64,000 nucleotides of DNA, from positions 27,460,410-27,524,409 of the forward strand of contig OX392540.1 in the NCBI GenBank assembly GCA_947623455.1. Reading direction: 5' to 3'. The number at the start of each line of letters is the position of its first letter. Positions within the stretch are counted from its first letter, which is position 1. The position numbers were made by a program, and so were the translations under genes. The stretch comes from Mimachlamys varia (taxonomy: Eukaryota; Mollusca; Bivalvia; Pectinida; Pectinidae). The notes below the pieces were generated by a model, which was given only the letters and a program-made list of their open reading frames with translations, had not been told where the DNA came from and made no database searches. This document shows, piece after piece, positions 11,008-20,521 of the stretch.

Positions 11008-11490
11008 GTAAAGACGAATATTTCATGGTCTCCAAGGCCAAATCCATTCAACTTGGATGAATTTTATGGAAAGTTATTTGCATAAATCAGCAATAAAAAT
11101 GACCCTTTTCCCTTGAAATATCCTAATGTTTGGTATCCAAATGTGAGTTATATATCTAGATATCAGAATATTCTGAACACAATGGTAAAATAATCCTATG
11201 GTAATTGTGTCATATACTACTCTGGGGGATTATATAGCAAAACCTCTAAAGGCGACACAGGTGTTAGTCAAGGAGGTCCATTTTTTCACAGAATTAATTC
11301 TGAAACTAACGTTTCCAGATTTAAGTTTCTCATACCCATACCTCTTTGTATTTAACATATTGTGAAAATCCAAGCGGTGGCCGATACTAATGTTAAATTT
11401 CCATATATGTTTACATGTCCCTATATGACCCCCACCTTAGGGGATTCCATCTTTACTTCTAAACAACTTTCGCCTTCCTAACGTGTCTCT
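11008..11490. other. Region downstream of the transposase-like relic
   Basis: Might hold the decayed catalytic half of the transposase, but no open frame or DDE motif can be read. Stop codons are frequent in all frames. Confidence 0.35.
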
Positions 11491-12126
11491 TGACACTAGA
11501 GTGGTTTAGCAACAATACGTGTACGTGTACGGGTAGTGGGGGAATCCCCTAGTTTTTCTGTGTATGACGTCATCAGTTTAAGTGATCGAGTATCTGCTAC
11601 ACGTGCGCCGAACTTGTAAAGCGGGAGCTACACGTAAGTACCAACGTGTAGACATTTTGATGTATTTAATGTTGTTTCCTCTGAGAAATGCATTAATCAA
11701 ACTATTTTTGAATAAGCCGATCAATGATTTATTAGTAAAGACATTTCATATGAATGGTATTTATATGCAAAAAGTTCGTCTGAAAATGTTAAGACGCTGA
11801 GGCTCTCTCAGCCTCTGAAACAAAGTATCAGACATCCAGCAAATACTTATCTGCCATTTGATGTGAATGTATCTTATAAAGATGGCGCTTTTTGAATGAT
11901 TAATGGACATTTCGTCAGTTAACAGGTATAACATTGAATCATAACATTGAGAAAATGTACTGTTGAATTAAGCTTTTTGATTGGATTATATTAACAAATA
12001 ACCATTTATCCACTACACGTACACTTACACGTAATGCTCCTTAACGTCTTTAAATTTCAACGTGTACGTGTAGCTTACACGTACACGTACACGTACACGT
12101 ATTGTTGCTAAACATTCCAAAGTCTC
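11491..12126. mobile_element. TIR element with ACGTGT-rich ends
   Basis: An exact 28-bp inverted repeat lies at 11504-11531 and 12086-12113, starting GTTTAGCAACAATACGTG. Outside it the similarity weakens but continues to about 11491 and 12126. The arms run inward into CGTGTA/TACACG alternations that are repeated several times inside (11600-11660, 12010-12080). The 72-codon frame inside (11582-11800) has no recognised domain. Size and arms fit a non-autonomous DNA transposon. Confidence 0.75.
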
Positions 12127-13184
12127 AAAAATGGTAGCTACTTTTCCATGATTGACTCCCAGCCTTATTGGAATGGAATACGTTTACTGGACTCAAAAGA
12201 CGTTGGTACTACATGCACATGCATGGGTATCATAAAGACCAAAATATATACATGGTGACAATTTACATGTAGGCTTTGATATTAAAACCATTTGGCTATA
12301 CGTGTCTGCTTGGTAGGCGTTCGCGAGCGTTTTTATACCATGCGCGTTTAAATAAACTGGACACCCTTAAAAGCTACAATTATAGAATACCAACGCATCT
12401 ACAAAACCATAGTCCTTAACGATCGCGTCTAATTCCACAGACATAATTAAAACGAAGAATGATTAGTTGCCGTTTAATTAATAATCAGTCAAAACGATAA
12501 AAGTTAAAACTTCGTTCTGCAAGATAGAAAAGATAGCGTACTTTCGTTTTGTGCTACTTCTCATAGTTTTTGCTTGAATTTTTTATATAATTTCATTTTC
12601 AATAAATTGCAATGAATTCGTTAAGGATTTTTAAGGGTTTCCATTTTAAACCGGCTCTAACACAAAAGCTTTCGATGTTTCGCTTTACGAAGGGAGAAAA
12701 ATATTAAACATTCAATTACAAATAATTCAGTGGGAACGAACTATTATTGCGGGAGAACGAAATAATATTTAGCTGGAACGCAATTGATGAACCAACCAAA
12801 AAAGTCTTATTTTACAACTTTTAACGTTTAATTCAAACATTCAAAATTTAAACATTTTTATGCCATGGTTACAAAGTAAAGAGATTACACTTATCAAATT
12901 AGCAATCAGGTTGACGTTGTAGGTTGTTAAACCGACATTGATCGACGCACTGGCCTGGCGCGTAGTATTGGTCATCAATGATCTAAATTCGTCACAATAC
13001 TCTTATTAATGAAGCCTATTATAAAAGGGGAATTTAAAAAAAAACATACAAACCCCGACAAGTCAGAGTGCGGAATAACGTAGATGTTATCACTATTTCA
13101 TCATTAAAAGGGAATATCGTCGTTTGATTTCAGTGATTGCGATACTTTTGTATTAGATAGAAGTCTCTTTGTGGAGAGATAAAG
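12127..13184. other. Intergenic DNA, nothing recognised
   Basis: AT-rich sequence without credible genes or repeats. Confidence 0.4.
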
Positions 13185-13310
13185 CCTCTGCTTAAAGGTC
13201 ATCCTCTCCCTATTTAGGTGGTTTGATCAATGAGATTTAAAACTTCAGGGTTTTTGTTTGTATCAAAATACCTATTTTGATACAAACAAAAACCCTGAAG
13301 TTTTAAATCT
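13185..13310. repeat. Perfect 78-bp palindrome and repeat-family flank
   Basis: Positions 13233-13270 and 13273-13310 are exact reverse complements over 38 bp, separated only by CC. The left flank 13185-13232 plus the outer arm is the reverse complement of part of the repeat at 58434-58500 (shared word CCTGAAGTTTTAAATCT, then TGATC and CCACCTA). The palindrome is thus a head-to-head duplication of the edge of a dispersed repeat. DNA like this can extrude a cruciform and is often unstable in cloning. Confidence 0.9.
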
Positions 13311-14394
13311 ACATGACGTATGGTTTAGCCACTGTGGTATTCATGCCTACGCCAACTACGTATTGTGAATCTAAAATATAGCAAGGCCGCTAGGTCAGAG
13401 CTACAGTGTATTTGTTATCAAAAATAATCTTTACTGATTCACAAACAATGTTTATATAATTGAGTCAAATCTAAAATGATATTCTACATTCTTTCCTCGT
13501 AAGGTATGGAATAAATTCCTAATTGTAATTTATCTCGTTTAGGAATGTTTTGGTAAACCATTTACATCTATTTACATGAATATTATCTTTGTGGGTGCTT
13601 GCATGTTTGCGACAAATATTAAACTTGAAAAATAATTCTTGAAGTAATTTGACAAAAACATAATCAATAAGTAAGAAGGCTTAGAATCCCTACCGAATCT
13701 GAAATAAAATGGTGGTACACAACTAAATCAATAAACATGAAGAGTAGTTGGTGGGTGTTTTAAATGCTGTATGCATTGGCCATTTTATTCTGGTATATTT
13801 TCAGGGCTTAATGCAGGGACAGTCTGGGGCGAGATTTGGGGATGTTTACCCATATTATTCCTGAAATCTCATTACAATTTCAAAATAAAAATGTAGTATT
13901 ACTTTATATAGATTAATTTCATAGACATGTTACTAATCTCATAAAATCCTTAAGTTCTCCCATAGGTTTTAAGAGCCAGAATTATCCCTGCTTATTGTCT
14001 ACTAAATGTCTAACGATACTAAATTACTATTTGCGTAGAATAACAGATAGAGCACAAGTGACATATCTGTTGATATAAATCACCCATTACCCATACGTAG
14101 TGTCGTTGTTCACGTGTTCCCGTATACAATTGACAGAGCGTGGGAAACAAAGGCAGTGGGGAACTTCCGGAAAAACAACAAAGCTCCTAACGTTCAACAG
14201 TTGTAAAACAGAATTATGGAAATAATTGGGATGTTTCGTTTTTGTAAATACATGTACCAACGGGATATCGACGGGGAAATTTAAGTATGTGGTAGTGCTG
14301 TCGTATGTGTGTGTGACCAAAAATCTGACGGTAGTGATTGTTGACGTAGCTCTCATCATTCATGAAAATAATTAGAGAATAAGAATAAGTGTCA
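13311..14394. other. Intergenic DNA, nothing recognised
   Basis: AT-rich sequence. The two overlapping minus-strand frames at 14087-14417 show no domain and are in different frames of the same stretch. Confidence 0.4.
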
Positions 14395-14545
14395 ACAAAA
14401 CCATAATTTGAAATCAAAATCGATTAAAGTAGGGGCAAAATATGAACAAAAGGGAAAGATTTACAAGGATAGCACTGCAAAGTACAAGAGAATAAGACCA
14501 TATGTTCCGGAAGAGTTAGCGTCTTCTGCTTCATCGACGATACAA
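14395..14545 (-). repeat. R1 retroelement tail, minus orientation
   Basis: Contains GTCAACAAAACCATAAT, AAATCGATTAAAGTAGGGGC, ATATGAACAAAAGGGAAAGA and TTCCGGAAGAGTTAGCGTCT, all reverse complements of R1. The 90-codon frame at 14408-14680 runs through it by chance. Confidence 0.65.
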
Positions 14546-14599
14546 AATGTGATGTTATTTGGATTATTTAAGTGGGTTTGTTTGTTCATTATCTCATTC

Positions 14600-14880
14600 A
14601 GTGCACGTGTTCATGTTTGGCAAGTAGGGTGCGAGAACGTCTCCTGCTGCATCTATTGCACGATCGGAAGAGGCGACTAACTGTTTTTTTCTTTTTACCG
14701 CCTTCCTTTTAGATGACGTAACCCACACATATGCTGCACCTCTTAAATTCAGTAATAGATAAAGTATGTCGAAAACATGAATTAAACTGCATCATACAGC
14801 TTGTTGTCCTCCTAGGACTCTTCAGTGATGCTAGGGACCAAAAGGTAGGAATCCAAAATTTCTAGCCTTTAGTTAATCCT
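14600..14880 (+). repeat. GAACGTCTCC repeat fragment and D2 repeat copy
   Basis: Positions 14600-14695 contain GCGAGAACGTCTCCTGCTGC and GATCGGAAGAGGCGACTAA, words I associate with dispersed bivalve repeats. From about 14715 a D2 copy follows, with GATGACGTAACCCACACATA, GCATCATACAGC, TCCTCCTAGGACTCTTCAGT and GGGACCAAAAGG. The same order is present at 7445-7600. Confidence 0.6.
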
Positions 14881-15668
14881 CGCTTCTGTGAGGAAGGCTT
14901 TGGTTACATGTACTTTCCATGATTAATACTCAATAGTATGTAAGTGGAACGACACGTTAACGCGTTGCCTATATACAGTGCAGATGCAGTCGGGGGCTTT
15001 CGGCAGTATATTTTAATTGGGTAGCACTACAAACAAACCAAAACAAGTTTTTCCTTTCCAACGTGTTATATTTGTAAATTTCTGATTGTGAATAGTGTGA
15101 TTCATTCATGATTTATTACATATAACAATATTGCCTACATTGTGAATTTCCTATGGAACTCTTGTAGCCCTCAGGTCCTTGAGTTTCCCAATCATGTCAA
15201 GAAAGCTGAAACCGAGAAGGAGATGAAAGAAAGACAGCAGGAAAATAAAATACATTATGTCAAAAGCCGAGCAAGATAATAGAGAACCAGTCCTGAATCA
15301 AGAGAAGAGCAGTTTCGATGAAGGTCGAACAAATAACAGTAGAATTGAAGACGACCCCATTATCCTACATACTTAACACGTTTGCGTACAAATCCGTCAA
15401 AGGTCATTTTCACCAGGCATCAAAACGTCACGCAACAACATCAACTGGGTGTATTTTATTAACCTCAAAACAACGCTTGTTAAGAATACAGCATGTCCAT
15501 TAAGATTCTACAACTTAATGTCTCTAAGATGATGCGTATAGCTAGAAAACTATGACGGGCTGAGTATTGGCTAAGCTTGTTCGTTCTACAGAAACTAATC
15601 TAGTTTTTTTAAAAGTGGAATTTTCCAATGAAATCCTTTTTTGAAAATCTACAAATTAAACTTTTATG
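14881..15668. other. Intergenic DNA, nothing firm
   Basis: An open stretch near 15165-15275 is lysine- and glutamate-rich in one frame but has neither a start nor clear splice sites, so it was not called. The 61-codon frame at 15318-15503 has no recognised domain. Confidence 0.35.
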
Positions 15669-15752
15669 TGCAGCTGTTGTTTAAGTTACCGGATTTGATC
15701 AGCTGAGGCCTTGAGTAGGAAATCAAATCAAATACGACAACAGCTCGTACCG
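15669..15752. repeat. Imperfect inverted repeat
   Basis: AGCTGTTGT and a following ATTTGATC on the left reappear inverted as ATCAAATCAAAT and ACAACAGCT on the right. Arms are short and interrupted, so this may be a relic of a foldback element or chance structure. Confidence 0.4.
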
Positions 15753-16226
15753 AGCTGAGAGAAAAAAATAATAATGAAATTACCGTGCCGTTTCCCACAA
15801 AGAGCTGCTCTTAAAACCATAGGGTATGCGACTACAGACATAAAGTTGAAAAGAATAAAACAAAAGCATGACAGTTTTGTGAATTATGGTCCCATGTAAC
15901 CAAATTAAATGCAATTGGTTTAAAAGTTGAGCTGTAAGTCTCATGAAAATGATTTATTATCAAAACTGCCACATCTGCTACAGGGTTTATGGTCTTCAAA
16001 CCAAATGTGGTTAAAAGGAAACCATATACCGGATGACATTTTAGTAGGGTGGCACACGTGCAGAACGTTATATCTTGATGATTGAACATGCTCGAGATGT
16101 CATGCCTGCAAACAGTATATCATGCATGCATGAGTACGAGATGGTATGCTGGGAATGTTTTATATACATACTGCAAAATGTGCAGGACTTCATACGAACA
16201 GGTTGTCGTAAATTCATATGCCGTTT
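15753..16226. other. Intergenic DNA, nothing recognised
   Basis: No gene or repeat identified; small open frames here have no domain. Confidence 0.35.
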
Positions 16227-16386
16227 AAGCAATGAATGTTTCAGCAAATATTATTACAGTCCTATAACACACATTGCGACTGATAACACTAAATAAAGCC
16301 CGGTAGGGCTTTATGAAAGTTTGTCAGCAATAGCAATGTGTGTTATAGGACTGTAATAATGTTTGCTAAACTGTTCATTACTTATA
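16227..16386. mobile_element. 160-bp foldback element
   Basis: Left arm from about 16227 and right arm to about 16386 are inverted copies, with a perfect core of 27 bp around TTACAGTCCTATAACACACA (16251-16276 and partner 16332-16358). A second small hairpin, AAAGCCC-GGTA-GGGCTTT, sits at the centre (16295-16312). The nested palindromes span the whole element, typical of palindromic MITEs. Outside the core the arms diverge. Confidence 0.8.
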
Positions 16387-17057
16387 TTTACATTTCGATA
16401 GAATTTTTGTGTTTTATTTAGTTACTTCGAACCAATTTTGAACAGCAAATCAAGAGCAGACAACAATAAAAGTAATGACGTCACAGTAGCAAATGTTGCA
16501 GCGACTGCCTTTTACCTTTGTGTCATTGGGAAAATGCAGAGAAAATGAACATATAGGTTCATGACATAAGCAAAAACAAAACATGAACGAATTATGTATA
16601 ATGTGCAAAATACCATTTGTGGAGACAACAAATACTTAACATATTATTGTCGGTATTTTTATGAGGCTCCAGTCTAACTAAATTTGACTTGACTTTTTTG
16701 TGTTTCCTTTTGCATTCTGTTGAATATTCTTGTCCACATCGGTGTTTGTTCGTTTCTTCTGGAACGCCTAGTACCATTCCCTTTTACTTTTTCAATTGGT
16801 CTCCATGAAAATATTTTATCCATTATTGAAATTGATTTTGAGTTCGGATTGTTTTTCTTTGTTTTCTCGGGGCTTTGGAATTGTTTGTTGTTATTGTTTG
16901 TTTTTTTTTTTCTTTTTTTAATTGGTTTACTTAATTACTTTATATTATGAAAATGGCCTAGCGAACAAATTCGGTGCTGTTTGCTCTGGCACTTTTGGTA
17001 TGTTTAAGGAAAGGCAGTGGTGTATGTGTCAACGTTAGATATGATATTGGGTTTATA
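16387..17057. other. Intergenic DNA with a degenerate R1 copy
   Basis: At about 16735-16860 a weak plus-orientation R1 similarity is visible (TTCTGGAACGCCTAGTACC, GGTCTCCATGAAAAT, TTGATTTTGAGTTCGGATT). Nothing else was recognised. Confidence 0.4.
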
Positions 17058-17585
17058 ATTAAAACATAATCTTACATAATAATAATAATTAGCTCGTGTT
17101 TGGACCAATTTCCAAATGAAATACATTTTCTGAAGGCAAATGTTATTCTAAGAACAAAAATCAAGGTCTCGGTTGTGTTAAATAACCAGAAAGTACCTTA
17201 AAACGGCATTTCCCGATAAATTTGGCCTATTTCTGCTCAATTTCACGGCCGCCATTCGACTAATTATAGGAATATCAACATGGTACGAAATCAAACATTT
17301 TCTACATTTTTTAAAACCTTAATTGTTTGGACTTTTGAGCAACAACCTATTTTATTCATATCAGCATTTATTCTTTAACATACTGATGCTTAAGTTATAT
17401 TTTTATTATCGTTTTCAATATTGAAAAAGCATTTCCTATTTTTTTTTGCGAATCGACTTTGAACGCGGGAACAAGTAATGGTGACGTGTTTCGGAAAGTC
17501 ATGTGATTCCTCGTATAAAAATAAAACCGGAAGCACATGACTGTCATGATCAGGTATACGTAGCCGCGGTAAACATTAAACAAAT
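17058..17585 (+). repeat. TATA-containing dispersed repeat, copy 1
   Basis: About 500 bp alignable by eye with 27022-27535, for example TTAGCTCGTGTTTGGACCAA, CTGAAGGCAAATGTTA and GCCGCCATTCGACTAATTAT. Both copies end with a TATAAAA box (17514-17520 here, 27482-27488 there) followed by CCGGAAGC. In this copy an ATG opening the reading frame below occurs about 70 bp after the TATA box. The repeat is therefore probably the promoter and 5' untranslated region of a multicopy, presumably transposable, gene. Confidence 0.75.
17514..17520 (+). promoter_or_regulatory. Candidate TATA box
   Basis: TATAAAA followed by a C/G-rich CCGGAAG word, conserved in position in the 27.5 kb copy (27482-27488). Conservation between two otherwise diverged copies is the main support. 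No transcript evidence is available. Confidence 0.5.
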
Positions 17586-17895
17586 ATGGCAGCCAGACGA
17601 AACCAGAGTCGCATCAGGCTCAAAGGAAGACTAGCCAACAAAGAGACTATTAAAAAGATCGGAACAGGTGCATCTGATCAACAAAAAGAAACACGACATC
17701 AATCAAAGAAGACCAAGACCATGGTTTGACGGACGAAGTGGTTGCATTGAGTTGACAGTACTTTTCGGGAAAACCATCTGCAAAATGTAAATCTGAGGTT
17801 TTGTTGGCGAGATAATTTACGGTATGGCAATGCAAGTTACCATTACGTACATAACATGTCCGAGCAGTGTGTGTCAGCAGCTTAGACCCCACAGG
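17586..17895 (+). pseudogene. Mutator-like transposase N-terminal relic
   Basis: An ATG at 17586 opens a 47-codon basic reading frame (starting MAARRNQSR, rich in K and R) that stops at 17729. Later frames still read DHGLTDEVVALS (about 17718) and RYGNASYHYV with a nearby NMSEQC (about 17818). This order (basic N-terminus, D-E-V-V-x-L-S, then YGxAS near cysteines) resembles the N-terminal half of Mutator-type transposases that I know from mollusc and cnidarian genomes. Frame changes and stops make it a pseudogene. A likely middle piece lies at 19764-19883, beyond a minisatellite and poly-C region. The assignment rests on short motifs. Confidence 0.4.
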
Positions 17896-18061
17896 AAAAA
17901 GAACTTCAAACTAAAGTTTTGACACCGATTCAACAGTGTATCTATCAGCTGTCTATAGCTACATGTAGGTAGGTAACAAACTAATAATATAACAATATTT
18001 AAATAATATGTAAACGGACTATGCGTGGAGTAGTAAGAGTTGTCTACCTTTGATAGCCAGC

Positions 18062-18252
18062 TAATATCAATAATTCATTTATGGAAATCAATAATTCATT
18101 TTTGGATATCCAAAAATAGGTGATTTATTGATATTAGAAAATGAATTATGGATATCCATAAATGAATTGTGGAAATCCATAAATGAATTATGGATATCCA
18201 TAAATGAATTATGGAATTCCATAAATGAATTATTGATATCCATAAATGGGTA
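18062..18252. repeat. 21-bp palindromic minisatellite
   Basis: About four to five direct copies of a 21-bp unit (form GAATTATGGATATCCATAAAT) lie at 18140-18250. One to two inverted copies precede them at 18065-18118. The unit is itself nearly palindromic around GGATATCC. Because 21 is a multiple of three, open frames arise on both strands (18088-18325); they are by-products of the repeat and not genes. Confidence 0.85.
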
Positions 18253-18287
18253 CTTTTTTCCACTTTGGCTTGCCATACATGTATCAC

Positions 18288-18345
18288 ATGTACAGGGACC
18301 TGAAAATTTGTTACAGCTAATTTAAACTAGTTTTGGACCTAAACT
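18288..18345 (+). repeat. T-end motif, copy next to the 21-bp minisatellite
   Basis: ACAGGGACCTGAAAATTTGT followed by TACAGCTAATTTAAACTAG. The same motif forms the left end (35408) and, inverted, the right end (about 37505-37552) of the 27-bp minisatellite element, and occurs alone at 46631. A further word, ATTTTTATCGAAAAT then AGATCTAA (18568-18594), also recurs beside the 35.4 kb copy (35479-35507). This minisatellite is therefore probably inside a member of the same element family. Confidence 0.6.
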
Positions 18346-18599
18346 AGATGTACATGTTCAGTCTAATTTTACACTTCTGGGTGGGGCTACATTTAGGCGG
18401 TTTCTGAAATAAAAAAAAATATCCATCTTTCCTATGCTATCAAGCGTTTTTTCATACCTCAAATAAAAAATGTGATTTTTGATGTAAGAAATCTAGGTAG
18501 GGTCGCTTTTTCGACATCGAAATCTTTCAACCCCTTAGCATTTACAACCATTTAAGACTGAGGGAGCATTTTTATCGAAAATAGATCTAAACCTCCCAA

Positions 18600-19320
18600 A
18601 AGTGTAAAATTGGCCATGGTAAAAGACCCCCCCCCCCCGCATTTTGTTTTTTGAACATATTAAAGGTATATATCCCAAAACATTATTGCTGTTTGATAAT
18701 GTATAGTAATGTTTATACAAATAAATTTAAGTAAACTGATGAAGATTTAATGGAAAAAGTCAATTGCCAAAATAATGTATAAGGTTTCACTCCACCATGG
18801 TAAATTGAACCCCCCATCCCTACATGACTCACATAAAAATCACCTATCCAAAGCAAATTTTAATGATTTTTGATTTAAAGAATATAATGAATGAAGTAAA
18901 CTTATAAAAGATTTACTAAAAAAATCAATTTTGTTGACATGGGAGGTGGGGGGTCATTTTACCATGGCCATGGTTAAATGACCCCCCCCCCCCCCCAAAC
19001 CAATTGTGCTGTTAAATTGAAGGTAACTGAAAAAGACTAAATAAAAAAAAAATTCACTTACCAACTTTACTTCACCATGACCATGGTACAGTGACCATCT
19101 CCCCCCCCCCCCCCCCCCATCCTTAAACATTCCCCTTTATTTTGCTCTTTTGTTAACTTTCCCATCCAAATTTGCACTGTTTTTATTGATACAACATAGT
19201 TCTAACAAAAACATGTGAAATTATATATGGAAAAGCATATTATAGTGACAGTTGTAAAGGGGGGGGGGGTCATTTTACCATAATAGTATTTTGACCCCGG
19301 GGTCATTTCACCATGATTCA
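18600..19320. repeat. Degenerate poly-C/poly-G and CATGGT cluster
   Basis: Five to six blocks each pair a homopolymer run of 9-18 C or G with a word of the form CCATGGTxxAATTGACC or its complement (18615-18640, 18795-18815, 18943-18996, 19075-19118, 19259-19318). The palindromic GGTCATTTxACCATG cores alternate in orientation. The spacing is irregular, so it is not a simple tandem array; it looks like repeated inverted duplication of one C-tract motif. Assembly length of these runs is unreliable. Confidence 0.6.
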
Positions 19321-19763
19321 AAATACCATGCTACACCGGTGCTGTTCTATTAAATGAATATATAAACATTTTGTTTTGTATATTAGAACAAGCTTAGTCT
19401 GACCCAACTCAGGTCTGCAGTTTTAATTCTGAAGTGTCCTAACTATATATATCTGATCTGCAATATATTTTGCAAGCAGAGGGATGAGTTACAATAAAAG
19501 TTTAAGTCTAAAAAAAATATGCGAGATATTCAATTATTGGCTTCAATACATTTATTTTCTTAAAGTTGAATTTTATTGCAGATATGCATAAAATGTTTAC
19601 AAGTATTAAATGGCGGGGAGACTGTGTTTATGAATACTCCTTATGATTTTATCAATACATTTTTATTGTAACATGTCCCTGTGACTGATAAGGGGTAGTT
19701 TTAGTTGTTGGAGTCCTGGAGTTAACAAAATAAAGGGAGATAACTTATATTGATAAAATTTCA
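19321..19763. other. Intergenic or intronic DNA, nothing recognised
   Basis: AT-rich with no identifiable feature. Confidence 0.35.
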
Positions 19764-19883
19764 GGTCTTATTGGTGTCAACAATGGAAAGATTGTGGACT
19801 TTGACTTGAGAACAAGAAGCTGTAGTACATTGTGTATGTGCCAGTATCATCTTGGAAGGTCCGAGACCGTTTCAAAACATTAA
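19764..19883 (+). pseudogene. Mutator-like transposase middle fragment
   Basis: Open from a plausible splice acceptor (AAAATTTCAG) at about 19764 to a stop at 19881-19883. The peptide begins LIGVNNGKIVDFDLRTRSC, resembling the conserved stretch G-x-x-x-x-x-GK-(V/I)-(V/L)-D-(F/V) ending in cysteine of Mutator-type transposases. With the 17.6 kb relic this suggests one decayed gene about 2.3 kb long. It does not join in phase to the 20357 exon, so it is not counted with that gene. Confidence 0.4.
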
Positions 19884-20356
19884 TGCAATGTTAATTGGAC
19901 AGGTTTGTAGAGTTAGTCAAAATTGTATATAGATCATTTTGCGTATCTATAAAACTGACTTGTACCAGTCTATTCACTCTAAGTTTACTCTTATTACCAT
20001 GAGACTGTGTGAAAAACATTTTATTTTAATTCAACTATATACAGTTAAACCAGCTGTCTAAACCCAAAGTCACTGGGACCAAAACTATTAGTCTGTTGTT
20101 TAAACAATTGTCGGTTTGTTTAAAGGTAAGGTATAAGTTCTTAGAACTTGGCTATATATAAGACAGGAATTCTTATTACACAGCAGCCAGTTTTATATTA
20201 GTCAATGTCAAGTGGTAGGGTAAGGGTATTTGATAATTTTGCCTACTCTTGATCAATACCACATATTTTTTCATATTTTGTTTTGTATGAAAAAGGAGAA
20301 AATGGACATTCATAAATTATTTGCAACTCTATATATAACATTATGACTTTCTACAG

Positions 20357-20441
20357 GTTTTATGATTGGACCAAGTCTTTGGAAACAAGAGTATCTTCTG
20401 CTGGGATGCAAGAGAATGAAGGACACAAAAATCTGAAAAAG
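20357..20441 (+). CDS. Candidate internal exon of a host gene (penultimate exon)
   Basis: An 85-bp open segment with acceptor CTTTCTACAG before it and donor AAAAAG|GTAATT after it. It encodes FYDWTKSLETRVSSAG followed by MQENEGHKNLKK, a polar, helical-looking peptide. The exon starts at the third base of a codon and ends on a codon boundary. This matches the phase-0 start of the exon at 23782, which ends in a stop codon close to a polyadenylation signal. I do not recognise the protein. Upstream exons were not found; they must end with two bases of a split codon. The intron that follows is filled by nested mobile elements. A chance pairing cannot be excluded. Confidence 0.5.
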
Positions 20442-20521
20442 GTAATTAGGGCCCCGCATCGAGAGATGCGGGTGCCCTATAGTAATCAGGTTGTCCGTCC
20501 GTCCGTCCGTCTGTCCGTTTT

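Noticed and set aside
10705..11051. Minus-strand frames of 75-77 codons
   Set aside because: Shadows of the plus-strand transposase-like relic, which has recognisable homology to the 63.4 kb gene.
15165..15275. Lys/Glu-rich open stretch
   Set aside because: No start codon, no clear splice sites and no repeat or family match.
18088..18325. Open frames on both strands around 18.1-18.3 kb
   Set aside because: The 21-bp minisatellite is a multiple of three and nearly palindromic, so both strands stay open.
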